A DNA stretch of 64,000 bases from Cupriavidus sp. WGlv3 (GTDB taxonomy: Bacteria; Pseudomonadota; Gammaproteobacteria; Burkholderiales; Burkholderiaceae). The DNA is taken from NCBI RefSeq assembly GCF_023952475.1, contig NZ_JALHRX010000010.1:1-64000 (forward strand). The letters run 5' to 3'. Below are positions 39,308 through 48,648 of this stretch, one piece after another; positions within the stretch are counted from its first letter, which is position 1; each line of letters starts with the position of its first letter. The notes under the pieces were generated by a model that made no database searches, was not told the origin of the DNA, and saw only the letters and a list, made by a program, of their open reading frames with translations. The position numbers and the translations under genes are program-made.

Positions 39308-41506
39308 ATGATGCAACCCGATACCCTGAGCACGCGGCCCCAGGCCGCCCCGGAGCGCGCCGACGATGGCGCCGCCCACGATCCAGCCCACGATGCCGCG
39401 CACGACCCGGCACGCGCGCCGCTCCGCCTGCTGTCGCCCGAACTGGTGCGCCCGGCGCTGTTCGCGGCGCTGCGCAAGCTGTCACCGCGCGAGCAGCTGC
39501 GCAACCCGGTGATGTTCGTGGTCTACGCCGGCGCCATCCTGACCACGCTGCTGGCGCTGCGTGCGCTGGTCGCGCCGCAGCCGCATGCCACGGAAAGCGC
39601 CGGCTTTATCGTCGCGATAACGATCTGGCTGTGGGTCACCGTGCTGTTTGCCAATTTTGCCGAGGCCCTGGCCGAAGGCCGCAGCCGCCAGCAGGCCGCG
39701 TCGCTGCGCGGGCTCAAGCGCACCGCGAACGCGCGCGTGCTGGCCGAGGGCCGCCGCGACGGCGCCGTGCAGGTGCGCCCGGCCACCACGCTGCGCCGCG
39801 GCGACGTGGTGCTGACCGAGGCCGGCGACATGATCCCCGGCGACGGCGAGGTCATCGAAGGCGTGGCCTCGGTCGACGAAAGCGCCATCACGGGCGAGTC
39901 GGCGCCGGTGATCCGCGAATCCGGCGGCGATTTCTCGTCGGTCACCGGCGGCACCCGCGTGCTGTCCGACTGGATCGTGGTGCGCATCACCACCAATCCG
40001 GGCGAAAGCTTTATCGACCGCATGATCTCGATGGTCGAAGGCGCGCGGCGCCAGAAGACGCCCAACGAGCTGGCGCTGACCATCCTGCTGGTCGGACTGT
40101 CGATGGTGCTGCTGCTGGCCACCGCCACGCTGCTGCCGTTCTCCGCCTACAGCGTGCTGGCGACGGGCGCGGGGCTGCCGGTCACCGTGACCGTGCTGGT
40201 GGCGCTGCTGGTGTGCCTGATCCCGACCACCATCGGCGGGCTGCTGTCGGCAATCGGCGTGGCCGGCATGAGCCGCATGATGGCGGCCAACGTGATCGCC
40301 ACCTCGGGCCGCGCGGTGGAGGCCGCCGGCGACGTCGACGTGCTGCTGCTCGACAAGACCGGCACGATCACGCTGGGCAACCGCCAGGCCGCGCGGCTGC
40401 TGCCGGCGCCGGGTGTGAGCGAACGCCAGCTGGGGGCCGCCGCGTGGCTGTCGTCGCTGGCCGATGAAACCCCCGAGGGCCGCAGCATCGTGGCGCTGGC
40501 GCGCCAGCAGGCCGGCGCCGACGCCCCGGGCATGGGCGCGGCGCGGCCGGTGTTCGTGCCGTTCAGCGCGCAGACGCGCATGAGCGGCGTCGACCTCGAC
40601 GAGCGCACGTCGCGGCGCAGCGTGCGCAAGGGCGCGGCCGATGCCGTGCGCCGCTACGTGGCCGAGCATGCGGGCAAGTTCCCGGATGCGGTCACGCACG
40701 CGGTCGAGGACGTGGCGCGGGCCGGCAGCACGCCGCTGGTGGTGGCCGAGCTGACCGGCGCCGAGGTGCGCGTGCTGGGCGTGGTGGAGCTGAAGGACAC
40801 GGTCAAGCGCGGCATCCGCGAGCGCTTCGGCGAACTGCGCCGCATGGGCATCCGCACCGTGATGATCACCGGCGACAACCGGCTGACCGCCGCCGCGATC
40901 GCCGCCGAAGCGGGCGTCGACGACTTCCTCGCCGAGGCCACGCCCGAAGCCAAGCTGGCGCTGATCCGCCGGTACCAGGCCGAAGGGCGGCTGGTGGCGA
41001 TGACCGGCGACGGCACCAACGACGCCCCGGCGCTGGCGCAGGCCGACGTCGCGGTGGCGATGAACAGCGGCACGCAGGCCGCGCGCGAGGCCGGCAACAT
41101 GGTCGACCTCGACAGTAACCCGACCAAGCTGATCGAGATCGTCGGCATCGGCAAGCAGATGCTGATGACCCGCGGCGCGCTCACCACCTTCAGCGTGGCC
41201 AACGACCTGGCCAAGTATTTCGCGATCATTCCCGCGGCCTTTGCCACCACCTATCCGCAGCTTGACCTGCTCAACGTGATGGGGCTGGCGACGCCGGCAT
41301 CGGCGATCCTGTCGGCCGTGATCTTCAACGCGCTGATCATCGTGGCGCTGATCCCGCTGGCACTGCGCGGCGTGCGCTACCGCGCGCTCGGCGCCGCCGC
41401 GCTGCTGCGCCGCAACCTGCTGGTGTACGGGCTGGGCGGCATCGCGCTGCCGTTTGCCGGCATCAAGCTGATCGACCTGGGCCTGGCCGCCATGGGCTGG
41501 GCCTGA
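39308..41506 (+). CDS. kdpB: K+-transporting P-type ATPase subunit B
   Basis: 732 residues. DKTGT with phosphorylated Asp349, [13 protein letters not shown] and [20 protein letters not shown] hinge motifs, and the TGES motif ([20 protein letters not shown]) are all present. It hydrolyses ATP to drive K+ uptake through KdpA at low external K+. The first 50 residues are Ala/His/Asp-rich and not conserved. Confidence 0.98.
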   Translation: MMQPDTLSTRPQAAPERADDGAAHDPAHDAAHDPARAPLRLLSPELVRPALFAALRKLSPREQLRNPVMFVVYAGAILTTLLALRALVAPQPHATESAGFIVAITIWLWVTVLFANFAEALAEGRSRQQAASLRGLKRTANARVLAEGRRDGAVQVRPATTLRRGDVVLTEAGDMIPGDGEVIEGVASVDESAITGESAPVIRESGGDFSSVTGGTRVLSDWIVVRITTNPGESFIDRMISMVEGARRQKTPNELALTILLVGLSMVLLLATATLLPFSAYSVLATGAGLPVTVTVLVALLVCLIPTTIGGLLSAIGVAGMSRMMAANVIATSGRAVEAAGDVDVLLLDKTGTITLGNRQAARLLPAPGVSERQLGAAAWLSSLADETPEGRSIVALARQQAGADAPGMGAARPVFVPFSAQTRMSGVDLDERTSRRSVRKGAADAVRRYVAEHAGKFPDAVTHAVEDVARAGSTPLVVAELTGAEVRVLGVVELKDTVKRGIRERFGELRRMGIRTVMITGDNRLTAAAIAAEAGVDDFLAEATPEAKLALIRRYQAEGRLVAMTGDGTNDAPALAQADVAVAMNSGTQAAREAGNMVDLDSNPTKLIEIVGIGKQMLMTRGALTTFSVANDLAKYFAIIPAAFATTYPQLDLLNVMGLATPASAILSAVIFNALIIVALIPLALRGVRYRALGAAALLRRNLLVYGLGGIALPFAGIKLIDLGLAAMGWA

Positions 41507-41534
41507 CCGACCCCAAACAATGTTCGGAGCAACC

Positions 41535-42164
41535 ATGTCCAATCCAATCACAGCCGATACCGCGCACGCCGCGCACACTGAAGCGCAGGGCGGCCTGATG
41601 CGCCCGGCGCTGGTCATCCTGCTGGCGCTGTCGCTGCTGACCGGCCTGCTGTACCCCGCGGCGATCACCATGATTGCCGGCGCGGCCTTTCCGCACCAGG
41701 CCGCCGGCTCGCTGATCGAGCGCGACGGCAAGGTGCTGGGATCCGAGCTGATCGGCCAGCCGTTCTCCGCGCCCGGGGACTTCTGGGGCCGGCCCTCGGC
41801 GACCGCGCCGATGCCATACAACGGCGGGGCTTCCGGCGGCTCCAACCTGGGGCCGTCGAACCCCGCGCTGGCCGACGCGGCACGCGCGCGCATCGACGCG
41901 CTGCGCGCGGCCGATCCCGGCAACACCGCGCCGGTGCCGGTGGACCTGGTGACCGCCTCCGGCAGCGGCCTGGACCCGCATGTCAGCGTGGCCGCGGCCG
42001 AGTACCAGGCGGCGCGCGTGGCGCGGGCGCGGGGTTTGCCGCTCGCGCAGGTGCGCGCGCTGATCGCCGCGCATACCGACAAGCCGCTGCTGCCGGTGCT
42101 GGGCGAGGCCGGCGTCAACGTGCTGCGGCTAAACCTGGCACTGGATGCGCTGCCGGCGCGCTGA
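41535..42164 (+). CDS. kdpC: K+-transporting ATPase subunit C
   Basis: 209 residues. One N-terminal transmembrane helix ([20 protein letters not shown]) is followed by a periplasmic domain with [20 protein letters not shown] and [20 protein letters not shown]. The ATG at 41535 has GGAG six bases upstream and is preferred over 41520. KdpC stabilises KdpB and the complex. Confidence 0.96.
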   Translation: MSNPITADTAHAAHTEAQGGLMRPALVILLALSLLTGLLYPAAITMIAGAAFPHQAAGSLIERDGKVLGSELIGQPFSAPGDFWGRPSATAPMPYNGGASGGSNLGPSNPALADAARARIDALRAADPGNTAPVPVDLVTASGSGLDPHVSVAAAEYQAARVARARGLPLAQVRALIAAHTDKPLLPVLGEAGVNVLRLNLALDALPAR

Positions 42165-42251
42165 GGCGGGAGGCCACGTTGGGGGCCACGCGCCGGCCTG
42201 CATGGCACAATCTGGCTGCGCTTGCGCTGCCGCAACGTGAGCGCGCCCACC

Positions 42252-45116
42252 ATGCCCGCGCGCCCAGCCGACGACCTCCGCCCCGATCCCGACCACCTGC
42301 TGCAACGCCTGCAGGCCGATGGCGAACGCTCCGCGCGCGGACGCCTGCGCATTTACTTCGGCGCCTCGGCCGGCGTCGGCAAGACCTTTGCCATGCTGGC
42401 GGCCGCGCGCGCGCTGCGCGAACAGGGTGGCGATGTCGTCGTGGGCGTGGTCGAAAGCCATGGCCGCGCCGAGACGGAGGCGCTGGCCGAAGGCCTCGAG
42501 CAGCTGCCCCGGCGCGTGCTCGAGCACCGCGGCCGCGCGCTGCAGGAATTCGATCTCGACGCCGCGCTGGCGCGCCGGCCGGCGCTGGTGCTGGTGGACG
42601 AGCTGGCCCACAGCAACGCGCCCGGCAGCCGCCATCCCAAGCGCTGGCAGGACATCGCCGAGCTGCGCTCGGCCGGCATCGACGTCTGGACCACCGTCAA
42701 CGTCCAGCACCTCGACAGCCTGAACCAGGCGGTGGCCGGCATCACCGGCATCCGCGTGCGCGAGACCGTGCCCGACGCGGTCTTCGACGAGGCCGACGAA
42801 GTCGTGCTGGTCGACCTGCCCGCCGACGAGTTGCTGCGCCGGCTGCGCGAAGGCTGCGTGTACGTGCCCGAACAGGCCCGCCACGCGGTGCAGCACTTTT
42901 TCCGCAAGGGCAACCTGATCGCGCTGCGCGAGCTGGCGCTGCGACGCACCGCCGACCGCGTCGACGACGATGTGCGCGCCTACCGCCAGCAGGCGTCGAT
43001 CGAGCCGGTGTGGCGCACGCGCGAAGCGGTGCTGGCTTGCATCGGCCACGGCAGCGATGCCGTGCAAGTGGTGCGCAGCGCGCGCCGGCTGGCGGCTCAA
43101 CTCGATTGCGACTGCCATGTGGTGACGGTGTCGGTGCCGCGGCTGGCGCCGGTGCCGGACACGCTGCGCGCGCAGCTCGACGAGGCGATGCGGCTGGCCG
43201 AGGCGCTGGGCGCGCGCACCGAGACCCTGGCCGGCAGCGACATGGTGGCGGCAGTGGCCGGCTATGTGCGGCGGCACAACCTGACCAAGGTCCTGATCGG
43301 CCGCACCCCGGCGCGCTGGCGTGACCGCGGCGATGCGCTACCGGGCCGCCTGCATGCCTGGCTGGCGCAGCTGCTGGCGCCGTGGCTGGGCGCGCGCGCC
43401 TGGCTGTTCGGGCGCAGCAACTTTGCCGATGCGCTGGCGGCCGCGTGTCCGGAGGTCGACGTGATCCGAGTCGCCGCCGACGGGGTCCGGCATGACGCGC
43501 CCGATGCCGCCCGCGCTGCGCATGGCATCGAAGCGCAAGGTGACGAGGCCCGTCCGGCGCAGTGGCCCGGCCTGTTGTGGGCGGTGGCCTGGTGCGCCGG
43601 CGCCACCGCGCTGTCGGCGCTGGCGCGGCCATGGTTCGACCTGGTCAATATCGCCATGCTGTTCCTGCTGGCGGTGGCAGGGGTGGCGCTGCGCCACGGA
43701 CGCACCGCCGGCGCTTTCGCCGCGCTGGTGGCGGTGGGTGCGTTCGACTTCTTCTTCGTGCCACCGCAGCTGTCGTTCGCGGTCAGCGACGTGCAATACC
43801 TGGTGACCTTCCTGGTGATGCTGGCAGTGGGACTGGTGATCGGCCAGCTCACCGCCGGGCTGCGCGAGCAGGCGCGCGTGTCGGTCCAGCGCGAGACCGA
43901 TGCGCGCACACTGTACGAGCTGGCGCGCGAACTGTCGGCGGCGCTGACCGATGCGCAGATCGTTGCCATCGGCAGCCGCTTCCTGCGCGCGGCGTTCGAC
44001 GCGCGCGCGGCGTTCTTCCGGGCCGGCCAGCAAGGGCGATTGCTGCCCGCCGCAACCGATGCCGAGAGCGCTGCCCAAGCCGGCGTCGCCGCGCAGAGCG
44101 ACGCCATCGACCATGTGCTGGCGCAATGGGTGTTCGACCACGGCCAGCCGGCCGGCACCGGCACCGACACGCTGCCGGCCGGCACGGTGCTGTACCTGCC
44201 GTTGAAAGCGCCGATGCAGGTGCGCGGCGTGCTCGCGGTCGAGCCGCGCGCCTGGCGTGCCTTCGCGCAGCCGGCGCTGCGGCGCCAGGCCGATGTCTTC
44301 GCCACGCTGATCGCGATCGCGCTGGAGCGGCTGCATTACGTCGAGGTCGCGCAGCAGGCCCTGCTGACGATGGAGTCCGAGCGCCTGCGCAGCTCGCTGC
44401 TGGCGGCGGTGTCGCACGACCTGCGCACGCCGCTGACCAGCCTGATCGGCATGGCCGAGACCCTGCAGCGCGGCACCCCGCCGCTGGCGCCGGGGGTGGC
44501 GGAAACGGTCGGCGCCATGCGCGACCAGGCGCGGCGCATGCATGCGATGGTGGCCAACCTGCTCGACATGGCGCGGCTGCAGGGCCGCAATGTGGCGCTG
44601 CGCAAGACCTGGCAGTCGTTCGAAGAGCTGGCCGGCGCGGCGCTGGCGTCGCTGCGCGACGCACTGGCGCGGCACCGCGTGGTGGTGGCCGACCTGTCGG
44701 CGCTGCCGCTGGTGGAGTGCGACGGCGTGCTGATCGAGCGCGTGCTGTGCAACCTGCTCGAGAACGCCGCCAAGTACACCGCGCCGGGCACCGAGATCCG
44801 GCTGCGCGGCGAGGTCACCGAAGCCTCGGTGCACCTGATCGTCGAGGACGACGGTCCCGGCGTGCCGGCCGCGATGGCGCGCCAGGTGTTCGAGAAATTT
44901 ACGCGCGGCGAGCGCGAATCCGCCACCAGCGGCGTCGGCCTGGGGCTGGCCGTGTGCGAGGCGATCGTGCAGGCGCACGGTGGCAGCATCCGGGTCGAGC
45001 CGGTGCACCCCGCGCAGGCCGCGAGGGTCGATGGGGGCGGCGCGCGCTTCGTGGTCACGCTGCCGCGCGGCACCCCGCCGGTGCTGGAGCCCGAAGCGGC
45101 CGGCGTGCCGGCCTGA
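42252..45116 (+). CDS. kdpD: Sensor histidine kinase KdpD
   Basis: 954 residues. An N-terminal KdpD domain with Walker A GASAGVGKTFAM (about residues 35-47), a universal-stress-like domain, four transmembrane helices near 440-530, a GAF-like region, then HisKA with His722 in AAVSHDLRTPLTSLIGMAE, and a HATPase domain (NLLENAAKYTAPG, GVGLGLAVCEAIVQAHGGS). It senses K+ limitation and turgor and phosphorylates KdpE, encoded 31 bases downstream. The start at 42252 (MPARPADDLRPD) is chosen over 42222; the ribosome site is weak. Confidence 0.96.
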   Translation: MPARPADDLRPDPDHLLQRLQADGERSARGRLRIYFGASAGVGKTFAMLAAARALREQGGDVVVGVVESHGRAETEALAEGLEQLPRRVLEHRGRALQEFDLDAALARRPALVLVDELAHSNAPGSRHPKRWQDIAELRSAGIDVWTTVNVQHLDSLNQAVAGITGIRVRETVPDAVFDEADEVVLVDLPADELLRRLREGCVYVPEQARHAVQHFFRKGNLIALRELALRRTADRVDDDVRAYRQQASIEPVWRTREAVLACIGHGSDAVQVVRSARRLAAQLDCDCHVVTVSVPRLAPVPDTLRAQLDEAMRLAEALGARTETLAGSDMVAAVAGYVRRHNLTKVLIGRTPARWRDRGDALPGRLHAWLAQLLAPWLGARAWLFGRSNFADALAAACPEVDVIRVAADGVRHDAPDAARAAHGIEAQGDEARPAQWPGLLWAVAWCAGATALSALARPWFDLVNIAMLFLLAVAGVALRHGRTAGAFAALVAVGAFDFFFVPPQLSFAVSDVQYLVTFLVMLAVGLVIGQLTAGLREQARVSVQRETDARTLYELARELSAALTDAQIVAIGSRFLRAAFDARAAFFRAGQQGRLLPAATDAESAAQAGVAAQSDAIDHVLAQWVFDHGQPAGTGTDTLPAGTVLYLPLKAPMQVRGVLAVEPRAWRAFAQPALRRQADVFATLIAIALERLHYVEVAQQALLTMESERLRSSLLAAVSHDLRTPLTSLIGMAETLQRGTPPLAPGVAETVGAMRDQARRMHAMVANLLDMARLQGRNVALRKTWQSFEELAGAALASLRDALARHRVVVADLSALPLVECDGVLIERVLCNLLENAAKYTAPGTEIRLRGEVTEASVHLIVEDDGPGVPAAMARQVFEKFTRGERESATSGVGLGLAVCEAIVQAHGGSIRVEPVHPAQAARVDGGGARFVVTLPRGTPPVLEPEAAGVPA

Positions 45117-45147
45117 ACCCGCCAACCTTGCAAGGAAGCGACGCGTC

Positions 45148-45843
45148 ATGCCATTCGAGTTTTCGCCCACGCTGCTGCTGGTGGAAGACGAGCCCCATAT
45201 CCGCCGCTTCGTGCGCGCGGCACTGCAGGACGAGGGCTGCACCGTGCACGAGGCCGATACCCTGCAGCGCGGGCTGATCGAGGCCGGCACGCGCCAGCCC
45301 GACCTGGTGATCCTGGACCTGGGCCTGCCCGACGGCGACGGCGTCTCGATGATCGGCGAGCTGCGCACCTGGACCGAAGTGCCGGTGCTGGTGCTGTCGG
45401 CGCGCACCGACGAGACCGAGAAGATCCGCGCGCTCGACGCCGGCGCCGACGACTACCTGACCAAGCCCTTCGGCGTGGGCGAGCTGGTGGCGCGGCTGCG
45501 CGTGCTGTTGCGCCGGCATGCTCGCGCCGGCGCGCAGGGGCGGGCGCAGGTGGCGTTCGGCGAGGTCGCCGTCGACCTCGCCAACCGGCAGGTCACGCGC
45601 GGGGGCGAGGCGGTGCACCTGACCCCGATCGAATACCGCCTGCTCGCCGTGCTGCTGGCGCACCGCGGCAAGGTCATGACGCACCGCGAGCTGCTGCGCG
45701 AAGTGTGGGGGCCGTCCCATGCCGACAGCAGCCACTACCTGCGGGTCTACATGGGCCACCTGCGCCACAAGCTGGAGGCCGATCCGGCCCAGCCGGCGTG
45801 GTTGTTGACCGAGGTCGGCGTCGGTTACCGCTTCGCCGGCTAG
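45148..45843 (+). CDS. kdpE: Response regulator KdpE
   Basis: 231 residues. A receiver domain with Asp57 in LVILDLGLPDGDGVSMIGEL and Lys in YLTKPFGVGELVARLRVLL is followed by an OmpR-type winged helix (HLTPIEYRLLAVLLAHRGKV). It activates kdp transcription at low K+. The start at 45148 (MPFEFSPTLLLVEDEPHIR) has AAGGAAG upstream. It is the last kdp gene. Confidence 0.97.
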   Translation: MPFEFSPTLLLVEDEPHIRRFVRAALQDEGCTVHEADTLQRGLIEAGTRQPDLVILDLGLPDGDGVSMIGELRTWTEVPVLVLSARTDETEKIRALDAGADDYLTKPFGVGELVARLRVLLRRHARAGAQGRAQVAFGEVAVDLANRQVTRGGEAVHLTPIEYRLLAVLLAHRGKVMTHRELLREVWGPSHADSSHYLRVYMGHLRHKLEADPAQPAWLLTEVGVGYRFAG

Positions 45844-45962
45844 GCCCACCAGGCGTTACATTCTCTATTTCCGACCGATCACGCGGCGCGTGAGGACGGC
45901 GCTCGTCACGGCCAGGCGCTCCCGGTAAACCCGCAAACGTGTCGAAAACGTTTGACGAGTAA

Positions 45963-46000
45963 ATTCATGTGTATAAACTATTATTCATAAACATGAATTC
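45963..46000 (+). promoter_or_regulatory. Tandem inverted repeats before the cupin operon
   Basis: AATTCATGT (45963-45971) and ACATGAATT (45992-46000) form a 9-bp inverted repeat, spacing 20. Within it are two 14-bp imperfect/perfect palindromes, TTCATGTGTATAAA (45965-45978) and TTCATAAACATGAA (45985-45998), 20 bp apart. The AT-rich block precedes a GGAGG ribosome site. The IclR regulator encoded at the end of the operon is the likeliest binder. Confidence 0.5.
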
Positions 46001-46014
46001 AGGCAGGAGGCCGC

Positions 46015-46404
46015 ATGCCGGACCAACCCGTGTATTTCATCTCGACCGATGAGGTCGAGGGCTACCACCCCGCCAACCATGTCGGCACGCTCAACCGCCG
46101 GCTGATCGCGCCCGAGACGGTCGGCTCGCGCCATCTGGAAGTGATCCACGGCACCATCGAGAAGGGCAAGGGCGCGCTGCCGCATGCGCACCCGGGCATT
46201 GAGCAGGTCTGCTACGTGCTGGAAGGGCGCGCCGTCGCCGAGGTCGGCGGCCAGCGCCGCGAGCTGGGCCCGGGCGACTGCTGTTTCTTCCCGCCGGACC
46301 AGATGCACGTCTTCACGGTAGTCAGCGACGAGCCCGCAAAGATTCTGGTGATCTATTCCCCGCCTTACGAGGAATCCCCTGAACGCGTGATACGGCCCGC
46401 CTGA
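46015..46404 (+). CDS. Cupin-domain protein
   Basis: 129 residues with a single beta-barrel cupin. LPHAHPGIEQVCYVLEGRAV and the second motif GDCCFFPPDQMHVFTVVSDE carry metal-ligand His/Glu/His residues. Cupins may be dioxygenases, isomerases or sensors, so function is not assigned. It is the first gene of the putative catabolic operon and has a GGAGG site (CAGGAGGCCGC) before the ATG. Confidence 0.8.
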   Translation: MPDQPVYFISTDEVEGYHPANHVGTLNRRLIAPETVGSRHLEVIHGTIEKGKGALPHAHPGIEQVCYVLEGRAVAEVGGQRRELGPGDCCFFPPDQMHVFTVVSDEPAKILVIYSPPYEESPERVIRPA

Positions 46405-46451
46405 CCGGCGGCGGTCACGGGCAGGGCACAAAACTACAGGAGACAACCACC

Positions 46452-47429
46452 GTGAAGTCCTTCAAGAACGCTTTTGCCGGCCTGGCGCTGGGTTGCAGCG
46501 CGGTGCTGGCCGCGATCCCGGCGCAGGCCGCCGATGAATTCCCCGCCAAGCCGCTGCGGCTGGTGGTGCCGTTTGCCGCCGGCAGCGGTACCGATGCCGT
46601 GGCGCGTCTGACCGCGAAGTACCTGGGCGAGTCGCTGCAGCAACCGGTGGTGGTGGACAACAAGCCCGGCGCCAACGGCACCATCGCCGCCGAGTTCGTG
46701 GCCAAGGCGCCCGCCGACGGCTATACGCTGTTCATGACCACCAACACCACGCATTCGGCCAACCCGTCGCTGATGAAGCAGTTGCGCTATGACCCGGTCA
46801 AGGATTTCACGCCGATCTCGCGCATGGGCAACCTGCCGTTCATGCTGGTGGTCAACCCGGCGCTGCCGGTCAAGACGCTGCGCGAGTTCGTCGACTACGC
46901 CAAGGCGCATCCGGGCCTGACCTATGCCAGCGGCAACAGCACCGGCATTGTCTCGGGCGCGACGCTGTCGAAGATGGCGGGGCTGAAGATGCTGCACGTG
47001 CCGTACAAGAGCACGCCGCCGGCGATGACCGACGTGATGGGCGGCCAGGTGCAGGCGATGTTCGTCGACTTCGCCGCCGGCATCGCCAACGTGCGCGCCG
47101 GCAAGCTGCGCGCGCTGGCGGTCACCACCGCGCAGCGCAGCGCGCTGCTGCCGGACCTGCCGCCGCTGGCGAGCGTGCCGGAGCTGAAGGGCTTCGACGT
47201 GACCTCGTGGAATGGTGTGTTCGCGCCGGCCGGGGTGCCGGCCCCGGTGGTGGCGCGCCTGAACCGCGAGCTGGTGGCGATCGCCACCAGCAAGCAGCAT
47301 GCCGCGCAGTTCCATGCGCTGGGCTTCGAGCCGTTCGGCAGCACGCCGGCCGAGCTCAACCAGTTTGTCGTGGCCGAGTTGCAGAAGTGGGCGCGGCTGG
47401 TGAAGGACGCGGGCATCCAGCCGGAATAA
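46452..47429 (+). CDS. Bug/TctC-type periplasmic solute-binding protein
   Basis: 325-residue precursor starting with GTG. Signal peptide of about 26 residues (hydrophobic FAGLALGCSAVLAAIPAQA, cleavage before ADEFPAK). The mature protein is a Bug-family receptor: LRLVVPFAAGSGTDAVARLT and VDNKPGANGTIAAEFVAKAP are signatures. The family binds carboxylates and pairs with TctAB-type transporters, which are not in this window. It sits in the middle of the operon, consistent with uptake of its substrate. AGGAGACAACCACC precedes the start. Confidence 0.9.
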   Translation: MKSFKNAFAGLALGCSAVLAAIPAQAADEFPAKPLRLVVPFAAGSGTDAVARLTAKYLGESLQQPVVVDNKPGANGTIAAEFVAKAPADGYTLFMTTNTTHSANPSLMKQLRYDPVKDFTPISRMGNLPFMLVVNPALPVKTLREFVDYAKAHPGLTYASGNSTGIVSGATLSKMAGLKMLHVPYKSTPPAMTDVMGGQVQAMFVDFAAGIANVRAGKLRALAVTTAQRSALLPDLPPLASVPELKGFDVTSWNGVFAPAGVPAPVVARLNRELVAIATSKQHAAQFHALGFEPFGSTPAELNQFVVAELQKWARLVKDAGIQPE

Positions 47430-47469
47430 GACACCATCGAACCGACAACGACAGCAAGCAGGTAACGCG

Positions 47470-48636
47470 ATGAATTTCGATCTCTCCGAAGAACAGGCCT
47501 CCATCGTCGAGGCGGTGCAGCAGGTCTGCGCGCAATTCGACATGGAATACTGGGACCGCCTCGACAAGTCCGGCACCTATCCGCACGAGTTCTACCAGAC
47601 GCTGTGCGAAGGTGGCTGGCTCGGCGTGGCCATGCCCGAGGCCTTCGGCGGCGCGGGGCTGGGCATCCTGGAAGCGGCGCTGGTGATGCAGACCATCTCG
47701 CAGTCGGGCGCGGGCATGACGGGCGCGTCGGCGGTGCACATGAACGTGTTCGGCCTGAACCCGGTGGTGGTGTTCGGCACCGACGCGCAGAAGGGACGCT
47801 TCCTGCCGCCGCTGATCGCAGGCCAGGAGAAGGCCTGCTTCGGCGTGACCGAGCCCGACGCGGGGCTCGACACCACCAAGCTCAAGACCTTTGCGCGCAA
47901 GGTGCCAGGCGGCTATTCGGTGAGCGGGCGCAAGATCTGGATCTCGACCGCGCAGGTGGCCGACCGCATGCTGCTGCTGGCGCGCACCACGCCGCTGGAG
48001 TCGGTGAAGAAATCGACCGAGGGGCTGTCGCTGTTCTATACCAAGGTCGACCGCAGCAAGATCGAGATCCGCGAGATCGACAAGATGGGCCGCGCCGCCG
48101 TCGACACCAACATGCTGTTCATCGATGACCTGTTTATCCCCGACGAGGACCGTATCGGTGAAGAGGGCAAAGGCTTCGAGTACATCCTGCACGGGCTCAA
48201 CCCGGAGCGCATCCTGATCGCGGCCGAGGCCATCGGGCTGGGGCGCGCGGCGCTGGCCATCGCTACGCAGTACGCCAAGGAACGCGTGGTGTTCGGCCGC
48301 CCCATCGGCATGAACCAGGGCGTGCAGCATCCGCTGGCGCAGGCCTGGATGCAGCTGGAGTCGGCCAACCTGATGATGCTCAAGGCCGCGGCGCGCTACG
48401 ACGCGGGCCAGTCGTGCGGCGCCGAGGCCAACGCCGCCAAGTACCTCGCCGCCGAGGCCGGCCACAATGCCTGCCAGACCGCGATCCTGACGCTGGGCGG
48501 CATGGGCTACTCGCGCGAGTACCGGGTCGAGCGGCTGCTGCGCGAATCGTATATCCCGCGCATCGCGCCGGTCAGCCCGCAGCTGATCCTGTGCTTTATC
48601 GCCGAGCGCGTGCTGGGCTTGCCCAAGTCGTACTGA
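47470..48636 (+). CDS. Acyl-CoA dehydrogenase family protein
   Basis: 388 residues of the FAD-dependent acyl-CoA dehydrogenase family. ACFGVTEPDAGLDTTKLKT binds FAD, and YAKERVVFGRPIGMNQGVQH is the C-terminal signature. The usual catalytic Glu in a C-terminal EGT motif is absent (SYIPRIAPVS in that place). A Glu at residue 246 in GLNPERILIAAEAIG matches the alternative site used by isovaleryl-CoA and long-chain enzymes. It forms an operon with the class III CoA-transferase 12 bases downstream, so it may act on a CoA thioester made by that enzyme. Substrate unknown. Confidence 0.88.
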   Translation: MNFDLSEEQASIVEAVQQVCAQFDMEYWDRLDKSGTYPHEFYQTLCEGGWLGVAMPEAFGGAGLGILEAALVMQTISQSGAGMTGASAVHMNVFGLNPVVVFGTDAQKGRFLPPLIAGQEKACFGVTEPDAGLDTTKLKTFARKVPGGYSVSGRKIWISTAQVADRMLLLARTTPLESVKKSTEGLSLFYTKVDRSKIEIREIDKMGRAAVDTNMLFIDDLFIPDEDRIGEEGKGFEYILHGLNPERILIAAEAIGLGRAALAIATQYAKERVVFGRPIGMNQGVQHPLAQAWMQLESANLMMLKAAARYDAGQSCGAEANAAKYLAAEAGHNACQTAILTLGGMGYSREYRVERLLRESYIPRIAPVSPQLILCFIAERVLGLPKSY

Positions 48637-48648
48637 GCGGGAGCGGCG

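Noticed and set aside
39482..42352. 956-codon minus-strand frame opposite kdpB/kdpC
   Set aside because: Antisense shadow of kdpB and kdpC; no motif and no ribosome site.
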